A stretch of DNA of 64,000 bases, from the NCBI RefSeq assembly GCF_900113065.1, contig NZ_FOOA01000016.1, positions 1 through 64,000 of the forward strand, in the 5' to 3' direction. Position numbers and translations under genes: made by a program. The notes under the pieces are model-generated. The model saw only the letters and a list, made by a program, of their open reading frames with translations, searched no databases and was not told the origin of the DNA. Below, piece after piece: positions 19,394 through 27,892 of the stretch (position 1 is its first letter; the number at the start of each line of letters is the position of its first letter). This DNA is from Aureimonas phyllosphaerae (GTDB lineage: Bacteria > Pseudomonadota > Alphaproteobacteria > Rhizobiales > Rhizobiaceae).

Positions 19394-20869
19394 TCAGGCG
19401 CGCTCGGCGACGGCTTTTGCCGCGCCGACCGTGATCAGCCGTTCGAGCGCGCCTTCCAGCGCGCGGCGCAAGCGCGGGTCGGCCGGCAGGTCGTCGCCGA
19501 AGACCTCGTGGAGCGACAGGAAGGCGTCGGCGAGACGCGCCGGATCGTCGCCCGCCCGCTCGCTCAGGTCCTTCAGGCGCGCGGCCATCGGGTCGCGCAC
19601 GTCGATCGTCCCGCCCCGCTCGTCGCGCCCGCCGGCATAGCGGATCCAGCCGGCGAGGCCGAGCGCCAGCCGCTCGAACGGCTCGCCGGCCTTCAGCCGG
19701 TCGCGGATCGTGCCGAGCAGGCGCTGCGGCACCTTCTGCGAGCCGTCCATGGCGATCTGCCAGGTGCGATGCCGCAGGGCCGGATTGCGGAAGCGCTGGA
19801 GGAGCTCGGCGCGGTAGGCGGCGAGATCGAAGCCGAAGAGCGGCGGCAGCGTCGGCGCGATCTCCCTCTCCATCATCGCGGCAAGAAGGGCTGCGAAGGG
19901 CGCGTCGGCCATCGCCTGCGACACGGTCTCGTGGCCGGCGAGATAGCCGAGATAGGCGAGCGTCGAGTGCGAGCCGTTGAGAAGACGCAGCTTCATCAGT
20001 TCGAAGGGCTCGACGTCGGCGACGAAGCGTGCACCCCCGAGCGTCCAGTCCGGCCGGCCGTCGGCGAAATGATCCTCGATCACCCATTGCGAGAAGGGCT
20101 CGGTCATCACGGGCCAGGCTTCCTCGACCCCGAGCCGCTCGGCCACCAGCGCCCGGTCGGCATCGGTGGTGGCAGGCACGATCCGGTCCACCATGGTCGA
20201 GGGGAACGGCACCTCGCGCGCGACGAAGCTGCCAAGGGCGGCCCCCCGCAGCTCGGCAAAGGCCGAGACCACGCGCCGCGCCGTCTCGCCATTGGCCGGA
20301 AGGTTGTCGCAGGAGAGGACCGTGAAGGGCGGCAGACCCGCCTCCCGCCGCCGGTGCAGCGCCTCGACCAGGAAGCCGGGCGCCGAGCGGGGCGCGTGCG
20401 GGTGGGCAAGGTCGTGCACGATGTCGGGATGGGCCTCGTCGAGCGCGCCCGTCGCCGGGTGGTGGCAGTAGCCCTTCTCCGTCACGGTCAGCGAGACGAT
20501 GCGCGTGTCGGGCGTCGCCATCAGGGCGAGCACCTCCTCCGGGTCCTCCGGCGCCACGAGCTGGCGCAGGATCGCGCCGACGACCTCGAACCGGTCACCG
20601 CCCCCTGAGCGCACCGCGACCGTATAGAGCCCGTCCTGGGGCTGGAGGGCGTCGCGCGTGTCGGGCGAGCGCAGCGATACGCCGGCAATGCCCCAGGCAC
20701 GGTCGCCACCGTCCAGCACGGCCTGCGTCGCCACGGCCTGATGGGCTCGGTGGAAGGCGCCGAGGCCGAGATGCACGATCCCGATGCGCGTGGCGGCCCG
20801 GTCGAAGCGGGGCCGCGCGACATCGGACGGGATCGTGGACAGGGTGTCGTCGGACAGGCGCTGGGTCAC
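19394..20869 (-). CDS. Mannitol dehydrogenase family oxidoreductase
   Basis: 491 residues when read from GTG 20869. A longer reading to 20989 is possible, but its first 40 residues are low-complexity and match nothing I know. The N-terminal NAD-binding part begins IGIVHLGLGAFHRAHQAV. Family marks are LSCDNLPANGETARRVV, PFSQWVIEDHF, ELMKLRLLNGSHSTLAYLGY (the long-chain polyol dehydrogenase Lys and Asn/His) and QKVPQRLLGTIRDRL. Members oxidise mannitol, arabinitol, fructuronate or altronate; which one cannot be told here. A single gene with no sugar transporter nearby in the window. Confidence 0.9.
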   Translation of the reverse strand: MTQRLSDDTLSTIPSDVARPRFDRAATRIGIVHLGLGAFHRAHQAVATQAVLDGGDRAWGIAGVSLRSPDTRDALQPQDGLYTVAVRSGGGDRFEVVGAILRQLVAPEDPEEVLALMATPDTRIVSLTVTEKGYCHHPATGALDEAHPDIVHDLAHPHAPRSAPGFLVEALHRRREAGLPPFTVLSCDNLPANGETARRVVSAFAELRGAALGSFVAREVPFPSTMVDRIVPATTDADRALVAERLGVEEAWPVMTEPFSQWVIEDHFADGRPDWTLGGARFVADVEPFELMKLRLLNGSHSTLAYLGYLAGHETVSQAMADAPFAALLAAMMEREIAPTLPPLFGFDLAAYRAELLQRFRNPALRHRTWQIAMDGSQKVPQRLLGTIRDRLKAGEPFERLALGLAGWIRYAGGRDERGGTIDVRDPMAARLKDLSERAGDDPARLADAFLSLHEVFGDDLPADPRLRRALEGALERLITVGAAKAVAERA

Positions 20870-21008
20870 GGGGAAAGGCCTCGCTGGTCTTCGCGGATCA
20901 CGGCAGGCGCGCGAAAGACCCCGGGCATCGCCGTCGCCTCCCCTGCGGCTGCTCCCCCGTGTCTTCGACTGCTTGCCGGAGGCTGTCAATCACCCGCGCA
21001 CGAACGGG

Positions 21009-22250
21009 TCAGCCGGCGTCTGCCATCGCCTCGAAGCGCCTTGCGCCCTGAGCCAGAACCCGCTCCATCGCATCGACGCCCGCGGGACGCCCGAGGAGAT
21101 ATCCTTGGAGGCCCTGAACCTTCAGTTCGGAGAGAACGGCCAGTTCCCCCGGCGTCTCGACGCCCTCGGCCACGACCTTGCAGCCGCAGCGCTCGGCGAA
21201 ATCGACGAGCGCGCGAGCCAGCGCCTGACGCATCAGGTCGGTGTCGAGGCCGTGCACGATCTCGCGGTCGAGCTTGATGATGTCGGGGCGGATCGCCACG
21301 ACGCGGCTCATTGAGGAATAACCCGCGCCCACGTCGTCGATCGCGATGCGCACGCCGCGCTCGCGCAAGCGGCCGAGGGCTGCGAGAAGATCGGCATAGT
21401 CGTCGATCCGCTCGTGTTCGGTGACCTCGAGGACCAGCCGGTCGGCCGGGGTCCCGGCGAGAAGATCGAGGAAACCGGGGGCGAGGATCGCGGCCGGCGA
21501 GGCGTTAAGGCCGAGCTGCACCCGGTGGCGCGCCCAGACCGGCGCATAGGCATCGAGCGCATTGGCGATCGCCCGGTGCTCCATCTCGATCTGGAGCCCG
21601 ACCTCGGCCGCATCCGTGAACCAGGTCTCCACGGAACGGTGGGGATCTGCGGGAAAGCGCGAGAGCGCTTCCGCGCCGACCGGAACGAGCCCGTCCATCA
21701 GGAACACCGGCTGGAACACGATCGTCGGCCCGCCGTCGTCGAGAAGCCGGCGGATGCGCGCGCGCTTGGCCGCAAGAAGACTCTCGGCCTGAAGGTCGCG
21801 GTCGACCCGTTGCGCGACGAGGCCGGCGAAGGTGCGCATGACGGCGAGGTCGCGCTGGTTCAGGGAGTGGTCCGGGGCATGGCCGAAGCAGCAGAACGTG
21901 CCGTAGACCATGCCGTTGGACAGGCGGATGGGCACGCTGAGATGCGAGCCGATCGGCAGGGTCCTCGTGACCGGCAGGCGCGCGGCCTCCGCTACGCGCG
22001 CGGTGTCGGGCATGAGTTCGGGCAGACGGCCCTCGACGACCCCGCCGCAATAGGTCTCCTCCAGCAGGTCGCTGTCCCCTTCCCGAAGGAGAACGGGGGC
22101 ATCGGCGTCGACATGGCGGAACACCCGCCGTCCGCCGACGAACTCGCCGATGAAGGCAATGTCCAGTCCGAGGTTCTGTCGCACCAGGCGCAGCATGGCG
22201 CGGATGTCGAGGAACCCGTCGACGGACTGGGGCATGTCATGACGCTGCAT
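21009..22250 (-). CDS. GAF-EAL cyclic-di-GMP phosphodiesterase
   Basis: 413 residues, cytoplasmic. Residues about 10-165 form a GAF-type sensor domain (LGLDIAFIGEFVGGRRVF; YGTFCCFGHAPDHSLNQRD). Residues about 175-405 form an EAL domain with the metal and catalytic signatures in place (GAEALSRF; LVLEVTEHERIDDY; IAIDDVGAGYSSM; IIKLDREIV; VVAEGVETPGEL). This suggests active hydrolysis of c-di-GMP to pGpG, controlled by a small ligand or redox state at the GAF domain. A perfect TGCAA-AGG-TTGCA repeat lies 50 bases upstream of the start. Confidence 0.92.
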   Translation of the reverse strand: MQRHDMPQSVDGFLDIRAMLRLVRQNLGLDIAFIGEFVGGRRVFRHVDADAPVLLREGDSDLLEETYCGGVVEGRLPELMPDTARVAEAARLPVTRTLPIGSHLSVPIRLSNGMVYGTFCCFGHAPDHSLNQRDLAVMRTFAGLVAQRVDRDLQAESLLAAKRARIRRLLDDGGPTIVFQPVFLMDGLVPVGAEALSRFPADPHRSVETWFTDAAEVGLQIEMEHRAIANALDAYAPVWARHRVQLGLNASPAAILAPGFLDLLAGTPADRLVLEVTEHERIDDYADLLAALGRLRERGVRIAIDDVGAGYSSMSRVVAIRPDIIKLDREIVHGLDTDLMRQALARALVDFAERCGCKVVAEGVETPGELAVLSELKVQGLQGYLLGRPAGVDAMERVLAQGARRFEAMADAG

Positions 22251-22299
22251 GGGCTGCCGACCTGTTTGTCAGTATTCGCCTGTAGATCGAACGATAACG

Positions 22300-22312
22300 T
22301 GCAAAGGTTGCA
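22300..22312. promoter_or_regulatory. Inverted repeat upstream of the EAL gene
   Basis: TGCAA-AGG-TTGCA, nested in a wider GTGCA...TGCAC symmetry, 50 bases upstream of the EAL gene start. Position fits an operator overlapping its promoter. The binding protein is unknown. Confidence 0.35.
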
Positions 22313-22352
22313 TATGTGCACAAGCGCGCGGCGGCAACAGCCGAGCGCACAC

Positions 22353-22384
22353 GAAAAAGCCGCCGGGGATCTCCCGACGGCTCC
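22353..22384 (-). terminator. Intrinsic terminator
   Basis: On the minus strand: stem GCCGTCGGG / CCCGGCGGC (one wobble pair), loop of about five bases, then TTTTT. It ends transcription coming from the DUF1236-type gene before the EAL gene. Confidence 0.75.
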
Positions 22385-22560
22385 GCGTCCATTCTTTCGA
22401 AATGGAGATCCGGCCCAACACCTCGCCAGTACATCCGTGGTCGGACGACAGGCCGGACTTCTGGCGGCGCTTCAACCGGAACCGGGACGCGCCGCCTGAC
22501 CGAGAGATGGGTGGATCCTCGTCCCCTTTCAAGAGGCCGATTGTTATCTTTGGAGAATTC

Positions 22561-22893
22561 TCAGTCGTAGACCTCGATCACGCTGCGGGTCTGCGGGTCG
22601 ACGATCACCCGCTGGTTGTTGACGACAGCGTAGGCGTAGCCGTCATTGTCGGGGATGACGTGATACTCGACAGCCTGGGGCAGCGGCTCGCCGACGACGA
22701 TCTGGCGCTCGTAGGTCACCGACGGAATGGTCTGCTGCGTGACGTAGGTGCGCACCGGCGCGGGAACGGCGACCACGGTCGCAGCCGGCGCCGCTTCCTG
22801 CGTGATGATGGTCGTCGTGGTCTGCGCCAGGGCCGGCGCGGCGATCAGGCTGGCAAGGCCCGCAAGGGCGATCAGTCGGCGCATCGCGTTCAT
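22561..22893 (-). CDS. Small secreted DUF1236-type protein
   Basis: 110 residues with a clear signal peptide (MNAMRRLIALAGLASLIAAPALAQ in two parts: basic start, hydrophobic core, cut after ALA-Q). The mature part is Thr/Ala-rich, then has the end block YAYAVVNNQRVIVDPQTRSVIEVYD, which is the repeat-like motif of DUF1236 proteins common in Hyphomicrobiales (reading and displaying as a small beta unit). Periplasmic. Function unknown. Confidence 0.8.
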   Translation of the reverse strand: MNAMRRLIALAGLASLIAAPALAQTTTTIITQEAAPAATVVAVPAPVRTYVTQQTIPSVTYERQIVVGEPLPQAVEYHVIPDNDGYAYAVVNNQRVIVDPQTRSVIEVYD

Positions 22894-22987
22894 CCTTCTA
22901 TCATCCAGAACCGCCCCTCAACGCCGGTCAGGACCGGAGGTTGCACGATCGTTTCCCGAAGGTCACGGCACCGCGCGGCCGGATCGG

Positions 22988-23803
22988 TCAGTCGCCGCCC
23001 GCATCCGGGATCGCCAGGATATGGCCGCAGGCCTTGCAATGGACGGCATCCGGCTCGTGTCGCTCCAGCGCGCAGGCCGGGCAGCGGAAGAACACCTTGT
23101 AGGGCCGGAACACGGTCTGCGCGAGGCGCACGAAAAGCGAGATGCCGACGATCATGATCACGACGGAGGTGAGCTTGCCCGCCGGTCCCGGCAGCGTCAC
23201 GTCGCCGAAGCCCGTGGTCGTCATCGTCGCGACGGTGAAGTAGAGGGCGTCAATATAGCCTTCGATGCCCGACCCCTCCCGCACGAAGGCCGTGTAGATG
23301 AACCCCGTCGCCAGGAACAGGCAGGTCAGGAGGTTGATCACCGCCCGCCCCGCCTCCTCCCACTTCTGCCAGCCCCGCCGACGCAGGGGCCGCCACAGGA
23401 CGTCCTTGCGCGACAGGGTCCAGAGCCGAAGGATGCGCAGGAAGCCGACGTTGAAGAACATCGCCGGCAGAAGGAGCGTCAGTAGGATCAGGGCGTCCAC
23501 CCAGATCACCGGCCGCCGCGCCCACGCCTTGAGGCTCGGTGCGGCCAGCGCGCGCGCCGAAAAGTCGAGAAGCAGCAGCGCCGCCAGCGAATAGTCGAGC
23601 CAGAGGAAGTAGCGCTTCTCCTCCAGCACCGGCGCCATCACGAAGAAGGCGATGACCACGAGGTCGACGATCGCGATCCATCCCTGGAAGCGAACCGCCG
23701 TCGGGTGGTCGGCATGGTAGAGGAAATCGAGCCGCCGCCGGAAGCGCTGGAAGCGCCCGGACGGCGGATCGGGGTCGAGGCGGGGCGGGGCGGCAGCGTC
23801 CAT
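22988..23803 (-). CDS. Ion channel (K+ channel family) with C-terminal zinc ribbon
   Basis: 271 residues. Helices near 45-65, 75-90, 100-120 and 150-170 form a voltage-sensor-like part. A pore loop with the selectivity motif TMTTTGFGDV (near 193) and a last helix (about 205-228) follow. The cytoplasmic tail carries a zinc ribbon: CPAC, then CKACG 17 residues later. The filter (TTGFGD) is a variant of TVGYGD, so K+ selectivity is likely but not certain. The ribbon at the channel end could be a metal or redox sensor. Single gene, followed leftwards by the DUF1236-type gene. Confidence 0.85.
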   Translation of the reverse strand: MDAAAPPRLDPDPPSGRFQRFRRRLDFLYHADHPTAVRFQGWIAIVDLVVIAFFVMAPVLEEKRYFLWLDYSLAALLLLDFSARALAAPSLKAWARRPVIWVDALILLTLLLPAMFFNVGFLRILRLWTLSRKDVLWRPLRRRGWQKWEEAGRAVINLLTCLFLATGFIYTAFVREGSGIEGYIDALYFTVATMTTTGFGDVTLPGPAGKLTSVVIMIVGISLFVRLAQTVFRPYKVFFRCPACALERHEPDAVHCKACGHILAIPDAGGD

Positions 23804-23869
23804 CCTGCCAAGATGGAACGGGGCCGCCCGGCGGGCCAGTGGTCGAGGCCCGCCTATCCGCCGGGAGCG

Positions 23870-24430
23870 TCAGGCCGCCTCGAGGCTTTCCAGGATGACG
23901 TTCTCGTTGGTGTAGATGCAGATTTCCGCCGCGATGCGCATGGAGCGCCGCGCGATCTCCTCGGCCGAAAGCTCGGTTTCGGCGAGCGCGCGGGCCGCCG
24001 CCAGCGCGTAATTGCCGCCCGAGCCGATCGCGATCACGCCGTTCTCCGGCTCGAGCACGTCGCCGTTGCCGGTCAGCGTCAGCGTCACCCGCGCGTCGGC
24101 TACGATCATCATCGCCTCCAAGCGGCGCAGATACCGGTCGGTGCGCCAATCCTTGGCCAGTTCCACGCAGGCGCGCATCAGCTGGTCGGGATACTGCTCG
24201 AGCTTGGCCTCCAGCCGCTCCAGAAGCGTGAACGCGTCCGCCGTCGCGCCCGCGAAGCCGGCAATGACCTTGCCCTCCTTGCCGATGCGTCGCACCTTGC
24301 GGGCGTTGCCCTTCATCACCGTGTTGCCGAGCGACACCTGCCCGTCGCCCGCCACCACCACCTTGCCGCCCTTGCGCACCGTGACGATCGTCGTCCCGTA
24401 CATCTTCGCCGGGTCGTGCTGGTCCATCAT
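23870..24430 (-). CDS. hslV: ATP-dependent protease subunit HslV (ClpQ)
   Basis: 186 residues from ATG 24430 (the next codon is also ATG). The sequence [28 protein letters not shown] is split by autoprocessing after Gly, exposing the catalytic N-terminal Thr. [29 protein letters not shown] and [17 protein letters not shown] are conserved in the family. HslV forms the double-hexamer protease core of the HslUV complex and degrades misfolded proteins after heat shock. The ATPase partner hslU is not adjacent; it lies 9 kb away at 33383. A heat-shock-like promoter precedes the start. Confidence 0.97.
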   Translation of the reverse strand: MMDQHDPAKMYGTTIVTVRKGGKVVVAGDGQVSLGNTVMKGNARKVRRIGKEGKVIAGFAGATADAFTLLERLEAKLEQYPDQLMRACVELAKDWRTDRYLRRLEAMMIVADARVTLTLTGNGDVLEPENGVIAIGSGGNYALAAARALAETELSAEEIARRSMRIAAEICIYTNENVILESLEAA

Positions 24431-24461
24431 TCTCGTTTCGTCCTTGTTCGTTCCGCGTCCC

Positions 24462-24491
24462 ATATGGGAGCGCCGGGGCCGTGCCAACAAG
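24462..24491 (-). promoter_or_regulatory. RpoH (sigma-32)-like promoter of hslV
   Basis: Minus strand: -35 CTTGTTG (24485-24491), 15-base spacer, -10 TCCCATAT (24462-24469). This is close to the heat-shock consensus CTTGAAA / CCCCATNT. The predicted start lies about 25 bases before the hslV ATG, with an AAGGAC ribosome site between them. Confidence 0.6.
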
Positions 24492-24509
24492 GGCGCCGCG
24501 CATGGGCTG

Positions 24510-24690
24510 GCGGGGCTGCCGCCCCGATCCCCGCTCGGGAAGGAATTCCCGAACCCTTCTTTTCTCCTGGGACTTTTCCGAGATGAAAGAGGGCCGCTGG
24601 CCCTCTTTCATCTCGGACGCATCTCAACAGATGAGGGGTCCAGGGGAAATCATTTCCCCTGGCGGGGCCGGGGGCAGTGCCCCCGTCTTC
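24510..24690. repeat. Multi-hairpin intergenic repeat, copy 1
   Basis: About 181 bp, very similar to 50896-51077 in the same orientation. It contains a series of stems: GGGGC-TGCC-GCCCC, a short AATTCC stem, a perfect 16-bp stem (24578-24612; GAGATGAAAGAGGGCC with its complement around GCT), AGGGGAAAT-C-ATTTCCCCT and GGGGGC-AGT-GCCCCC. The two copies differ in the long stem but both still pair, which points to selection for structure. It fills the 336-bp gap between hslV and hisB. Confidence 0.85.
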
Positions 24691-24766
24691 CCCACGCATG
24701 CCTGTTGGTTGGCTCCGCCCGCTCGCTTCTGTATGAAGCGGCGGAACGATCGAGGATGGACGGGCG

Positions 24767-25375
24767 ATGGGCGAGACGGCGGGACGGCGGGATGCGTCGG
24801 TGGACCGGGCGACGAAGGAGACGCAGATCCGGGTCCGCGTCGACCTGGACGGCCAGGGCCGGGCGGACGTCGCGACCGGCGTCGGCTTCTTCGACCACAT
24901 GCTGGACCATCTGGCGCGCCATTCCTTGATCGACATCCGCGCCGAGGCCAAGGGCGACTATCACATCGACGACCACCACACGGTGGAGGATGTCGGCATC
25001 GCGCTCGGCCAGGCGATCCGCAAGGCCATGGGCGAGCGGCGGGGCATCCGGCGCTATGCCTCGCTGGATCTTGCCATGGACGAGTGCCTGACGCGCGCGG
25101 CGGTCGACGTCTCGGGCCGGCCGTTCCTGGTGTTCCGGACTGAGTTTCCGACCGAGAAGATCGGCACGTTCGACACGCAGCTGGTGCGCGAGTTCTTCCA
25201 GGCCTTCGCGATCAACGCGGGCCTGACGCTGCACATCGAGACGATCTACGGCGACAACTCGCACCACATCGCGGAGACCTGCTTCAAGGCGGTGGCGCGG
25301 GTGCTCGGCGAGGCGCTGTCGATCGATCCGCGGCAGGCCGACCTCGTGCCCTCCACCAAGGGCATGCTGGCGTGA
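24767..25375 (+). CDS. hisB: Imidazoleglycerol-phosphate dehydratase HisB
   Basis: 202 residues, the monofunctional form (no phosphatase domain). Two metal-binding motifs, [15 protein letters not shown] and [14 protein letters not shown], hold the Mn sites. [16 protein letters not shown] and [14 protein letters not shown] are conserved. Sixth step of histidine synthesis: dehydrates imidazole-glycerol phosphate to imidazole-acetol phosphate. First gene of a tight operon; its stop overlaps the next start (GTGA). Confidence 0.97.
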   Translation: MGETAGRRDASVDRATKETQIRVRVDLDGQGRADVATGVGFFDHMLDHLARHSLIDIRAEAKGDYHIDDHHTVEDVGIALGQAIRKAMGERRGIRRYASLDLAMDECLTRAAVDVSGRPFLVFRTEFPTEKIGTFDTQLVREFFQAFAINAGLTLHIETIYGDNSHHIAETCFKAVARVLGEALSIDPRQADLVPSTKGMLA

Positions 25376-25830
25376 GGCGATACCGCATCTTCGAGCCGCC
25401 GGGCGCTGAAGGGCGAACGGAGAGCGCGCGGTTCCTGCGCGACGGGTTCCGGCCCTTCGCTGTGGTCCTCCCGAGCCTCTGGTTGCTCGGGCATCGCCTG
25501 TATCTGGCGGCCGTCGCGGTGTTCCTCGTCGATATCCTCGTGATGGTGGCGGCGCCGAGCGACGACCTGCCGGCGGCGGCCCTCCTGTCGCTGCTCCTCG
25601 GCCTTGGGGTGGCGCTGGAAGGCCCATCGCTGGTGGTCCGCCGGCTCGCCCGGCGCGGCTGGCGGGATGCCGGCGCGGTGTGGGCGCGCGACGCAATCGA
25701 CGCCGAGTTGCTTTATTACGCAGGCGAAACGACCGAGATGCCGAAGGCTAAACCTCTCATCGACCGGTCGGGCGAGCCGCGTTCGCCGCTGCGTCCGGGC
25801 CCCTCCCTGTTCGACCTCAGGAGCGCATGA
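25372..25830 (+). CDS. DUF2628-type membrane protein in the his operon
   Basis: 152 residues from GTG 25372, overlapping hisB by four bases and followed by hisH with another four-base overlap. The N-terminus ([11 protein letters not shown]...ARFLRDGF) is typical of DUF2628. Two or three membrane helices follow ([46 protein letters not shown]). The end SLFDLRSA resembles a short linear motif. Its position between hisB and hisH is, from memory, common in Hyphomicrobiales, but it has no known part in histidine synthesis. Function unknown. Confidence 0.85.
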   Translation: MRRYRIFEPPGAEGRTESARFLRDGFRPFAVVLPSLWLLGHRLYLAAVAVFLVDILVMVAAPSDDLPAAALLSLLLGLGVALEGPSLVVRRLARRGWRDAGAVWARDAIDAELLYYAGETTEMPKAKPLIDRSGEPRSPLRPGPSLFDLRSA

Positions 25831-26486
25831 CGATGCCAAGCGTCGCCATCATCGACTACGGCTCCGGCAATTTGCGATCGGCCGCCAAGGCCTTCGAGCG
25901 TGCGGCGCGCGAAGCGGGCGACGACAGCCGTATCCTGGTGACGGACGATCCCTCGGCCATCCGCGCGGCCGATCGTCTGGTGCTGCCGGGCGTCGGCGCT
26001 TTTGCCGACTGCCGGCGCGGCCTCGATGCGGCACCGGGCCTTCTGGAGGCTTTGCGCGAGGGCGTTGAGCAGCGCGGCCGCCCGTTCCTCGGCATCTGCG
26101 TCGGCATGCAGCTCATGGCCGAGCGCGGGCTGGAGAAGACGATCACCGACGGCCTCGACTGGATCGGCGGCGACGTCGAGCCGATCGTGCCGAGCAATCC
26201 GTCGCTGAGGATCCCGCAGATGGGCTGGAACACGATTCACGTGAAACACGCCCACCCGCTCCTCCACGGTATCGAGACCGGCGAGACCGGCCTCCACGCC
26301 TATTTCGTCCACTCCTACCATCTGGTGGCGCGCCGGCCCGACGAGGTGCTGGCGACCGCCGACTACGGCGGCCCGGTGACGGCGATCGTCGCCAGCGGCA
26401 ACAAGGCCGGCACCCAGTTCCACCCCGAAAAGAGCCAGACGCTCGGTCTGTCCCTGATCGCCAACTTCCTGCGCTGGAAGCCCTGA
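25827..26486 (+). CDS. hisH: Imidazole glycerol phosphate synthase glutaminase subunit HisH
   Basis: 219 residues, class I glutamine amidotransferase. It begins [13 protein letters not shown]. The nucleophile Cys lies in [12 protein letters not shown] and the His/Glu pair in [10 protein letters not shown]. It makes ammonia from glutamine and channels it to HisF. It starts with ATG overlapping the previous stop, and its own stop overlaps hisA by one base. A near-parS sequence lies inside the gene (26233-26248). Confidence 0.97.
   Translation: MTMPSVAIIDYGSGNLRSAAKAFERAAREAGDDSRILVTDDPSAIRAADRLVLPGVGAFADCRRGLDAAPGLLEALREGVEQRGRPFLGICVGMQLMAERGLEKTITDGLDWIGGDVEPIVPSNPSLRIPQMGWNTIHVKHAHPLLHGIETGETGLHAYFVHSYHLVARRPDEVLATADYGGPVTAIVASGNKAGTQFHPEKSQTLGLSLIANFLRWKP
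26233..26248. other. Degenerate parS-like site inside hisH
   Basis: CGATTCACGTGAAACA matches the parS palindrome TGTTTCACGTGAAACA at 14 of 16 bases, with a perfect right half. It is read as codons for TIHVKH, so it may be coincidence. It is 1 kb from the next parS-like site. Confidence 0.25.
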
Positions 26487-27220
26487 TGCCCATCCTCTTT
26501 CCCGCGATCGACCTCAAGGACGGCGAGTGCGTGCGCCTGAAGCTCGGGCTGATGGATGAGGCGACCGTCTACAACGCCGATCCGGCCGCCCAGGCGCGGG
26601 CGTTCCGAACCCAGGGCTTCACGCATCTCCACGTCGTCGATCTCAACGGCGCTTTCGAGGGCCGGGCGGTGAACGCCGCGGCGGTCGAGGCGATCGTGGC
26701 AGCGGTGGGCGGGGACATGAAGGTGCAGCTCGGCGGCGGTATCCGCACGCTCGCCGACGTGGAGCGCTGGCTCGGCGCGGGTCTTGCGCGCGTCATCCTT
26801 GGCACGGTTGCCGTGCGCGATCCCGCGCTGGTGCGCGAGGCCGCCCGGCGCTTTCCGGGAAAGGTCGCGGTCGGCATCGATGCCAAGGGCGGCAAGGTCG
26901 CGGTCGAGGGCTGGGCCGAATCGTCCGAGCTCACCGTCGAGGACATGGCCCGCCGCTTCGAGGACGCCGGCGTCTCGGCGATCATCTACACCGACATCGA
27001 CCGCGACGGCATCCTCGCCGGCATCAACTGGGACGCGACCATCGCGCTCGCCAAGGCCGTGCGCATTCCCGTGATCGCCTCCGGGGGCCTTGCCTCCATG
27101 GCCGACATCGAGCGCCTCGCCGCGCCTGAGGCCGCGCTTCTGGAAGGCGCCATCTCGGGCCGCGCCCTCTATGACGGGCGTATCGATCCGGCGGAGGCGT
27201 TGGCGCGCCTGCGCGGTTGA
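26486..27220 (+). CDS. hisA: ProFAR isomerase HisA
   Basis: 244 residues, (beta/alpha)8 barrel. The N-terminal catalytic Asp is in [16 protein letters not shown], and phosphate-binding loops read [15 protein letters not shown] and [14 protein letters not shown]. The second catalytic Asp is in [12 protein letters not shown]. It isomerises ProFAR to PRFAR, the fourth step of histidine synthesis. Translationally coupled to hisH (TGATG). A parS-like sequence follows directly after its stop. Confidence 0.97.
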   Translation: MPILFPAIDLKDGECVRLKLGLMDEATVYNADPAAQARAFRTQGFTHLHVVDLNGAFEGRAVNAAAVEAIVAAVGGDMKVQLGGGIRTLADVERWLGAGLARVILGTVAVRDPALVREAARRFPGKVAVGIDAKGGKVAVEGWAESSELTVEDMARRFEDAGVSAIIYTDIDRDGILAGINWDATIALAKAVRIPVIASGGLASMADIERLAAPEAALLEGAISGRALYDGRIDPAEALARLRG

Positions 27221-27236
27221 TGTTTCACGTGAGTCA
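27221..27236. other. Degenerate parS-like site after hisA
   Basis: TGTTTCACGTGAGTCA, starting at the base after the hisA stop codon, has 14 of 16 bases of parS with a perfect left half. Being non-coding, it is not constrained by protein sequence. Confidence 0.4.
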
Positions 27237-27248
27237 GCCGGCGAGCCT

Positions 27249-27276
27249 TTGCAGGGTGCCCGCGCGGGACTAGATT
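27249..27276 (+). promoter_or_regulatory. Sigma-70-like promoter of the Uma2-type gene
   Basis: TTGCAG (27249-27254), 16 bases, TAGATT (27271-27276). The -10 box ends six bases before the ATG at 27283, so the message would be nearly or fully leaderless. Confidence 0.4.
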
Positions 27277-27282
27277 GACCGC

Positions 27283-27840
27283 ATGAACATCCAAGTGCCG
27301 ACCATCCGAACCGCGGACGACTTCCTGCGGGCCTTCGAGGGGCTCGACGGCAAGCGTGAGTTCGTTCGCGGAAAGGTGGTCGACATGACGATCAACGTCT
27401 CGCGCAACCACGCGAAGCTGACGACGGCGCTCACGGTCTTCCTTGCGCGCGGCCTCGATCCCGACCGCTACGAGGTCGGCGCCGCAGACTTCGGCGTGCG
27501 CACGCCCGACGGGGTCCGCTTCCCCGATGTCTATGTCGACCAGACGGGCGGCAACGGGCACGATCTCGTCGCCCACGCGCCGGTCCTCGTCGCCGAAATC
27601 CTGTCGCCCTCGTCCATGGCGCGCGACTTCGGCGAGAAGGTCCGCGACTACACCGCCCTCCCCTCGCTTCGGCACTACCTCGTCCTGTCGCAGGACGAGC
27701 CCCGCGTCTGGCTCTGGGCGCGGGGCGAGGACGGGACGTTCGGCTCGCCCGAGATGATCGTCGGGCGCGAGGAGAGCGTGGCGCTCGCGGGCTTCGGCCT
27801 GGCGCTGCCCCTTGCGGACCTTTATCGCGGCATCGCATAA
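27283..27840 (+). CDS. Uma2-family (DUF820) endonuclease-like protein
   Basis: 185 residues of the Uma2 family, a PD-(D/E)XK nuclease fold. Conserved marks are [21 protein letters not shown] (Asp of the active site), [11 protein letters not shown] (Glu) and [20 protein letters not shown] (Lys and Tyr). Biological role of the family is not established; members are often present in many copies and spread between genomes. It sits between hisA and hisF with its own promoter, interrupting an otherwise tight his operon, which suggests a later insertion. Confidence 0.88.
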   Translation: MNIQVPTIRTADDFLRAFEGLDGKREFVRGKVVDMTINVSRNHAKLTTALTVFLARGLDPDRYEVGAADFGVRTPDGVRFPDVYVDQTGGNGHDLVAHAPVLVAEILSPSSMARDFGEKVRDYTALPSLRHYLVLSQDEPRVWLWARGEDGTFGSPEMIVGREESVALAGFGLALPLADLYRGIA

Positions 27841-27892
27841 GCGCGGAACACCGGCTCCTGCCCGCCGGACGCGGAACGGAGACGGCTTCGAA

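Larger units (their letters stand above)
22251..22560. other. 310-bp gap: terminator, inverted repeat, no gene
   Basis: Between the DUF1236-type gene and the EAL gene. It holds a minus-strand terminator (22353-22384) and a small inverted repeat (22300-22312). Short frames exist on both strands, but they cross the terminator and have no recognisable protein features, so I call no gene. Confidence 0.6.

Noticed and set aside
22269-22532. An 87-codon minus-strand frame between the DUF1236-type and EAL genes
   Set aside because: It runs straight through a good intrinsic terminator and its sequence is basic and unstructured.
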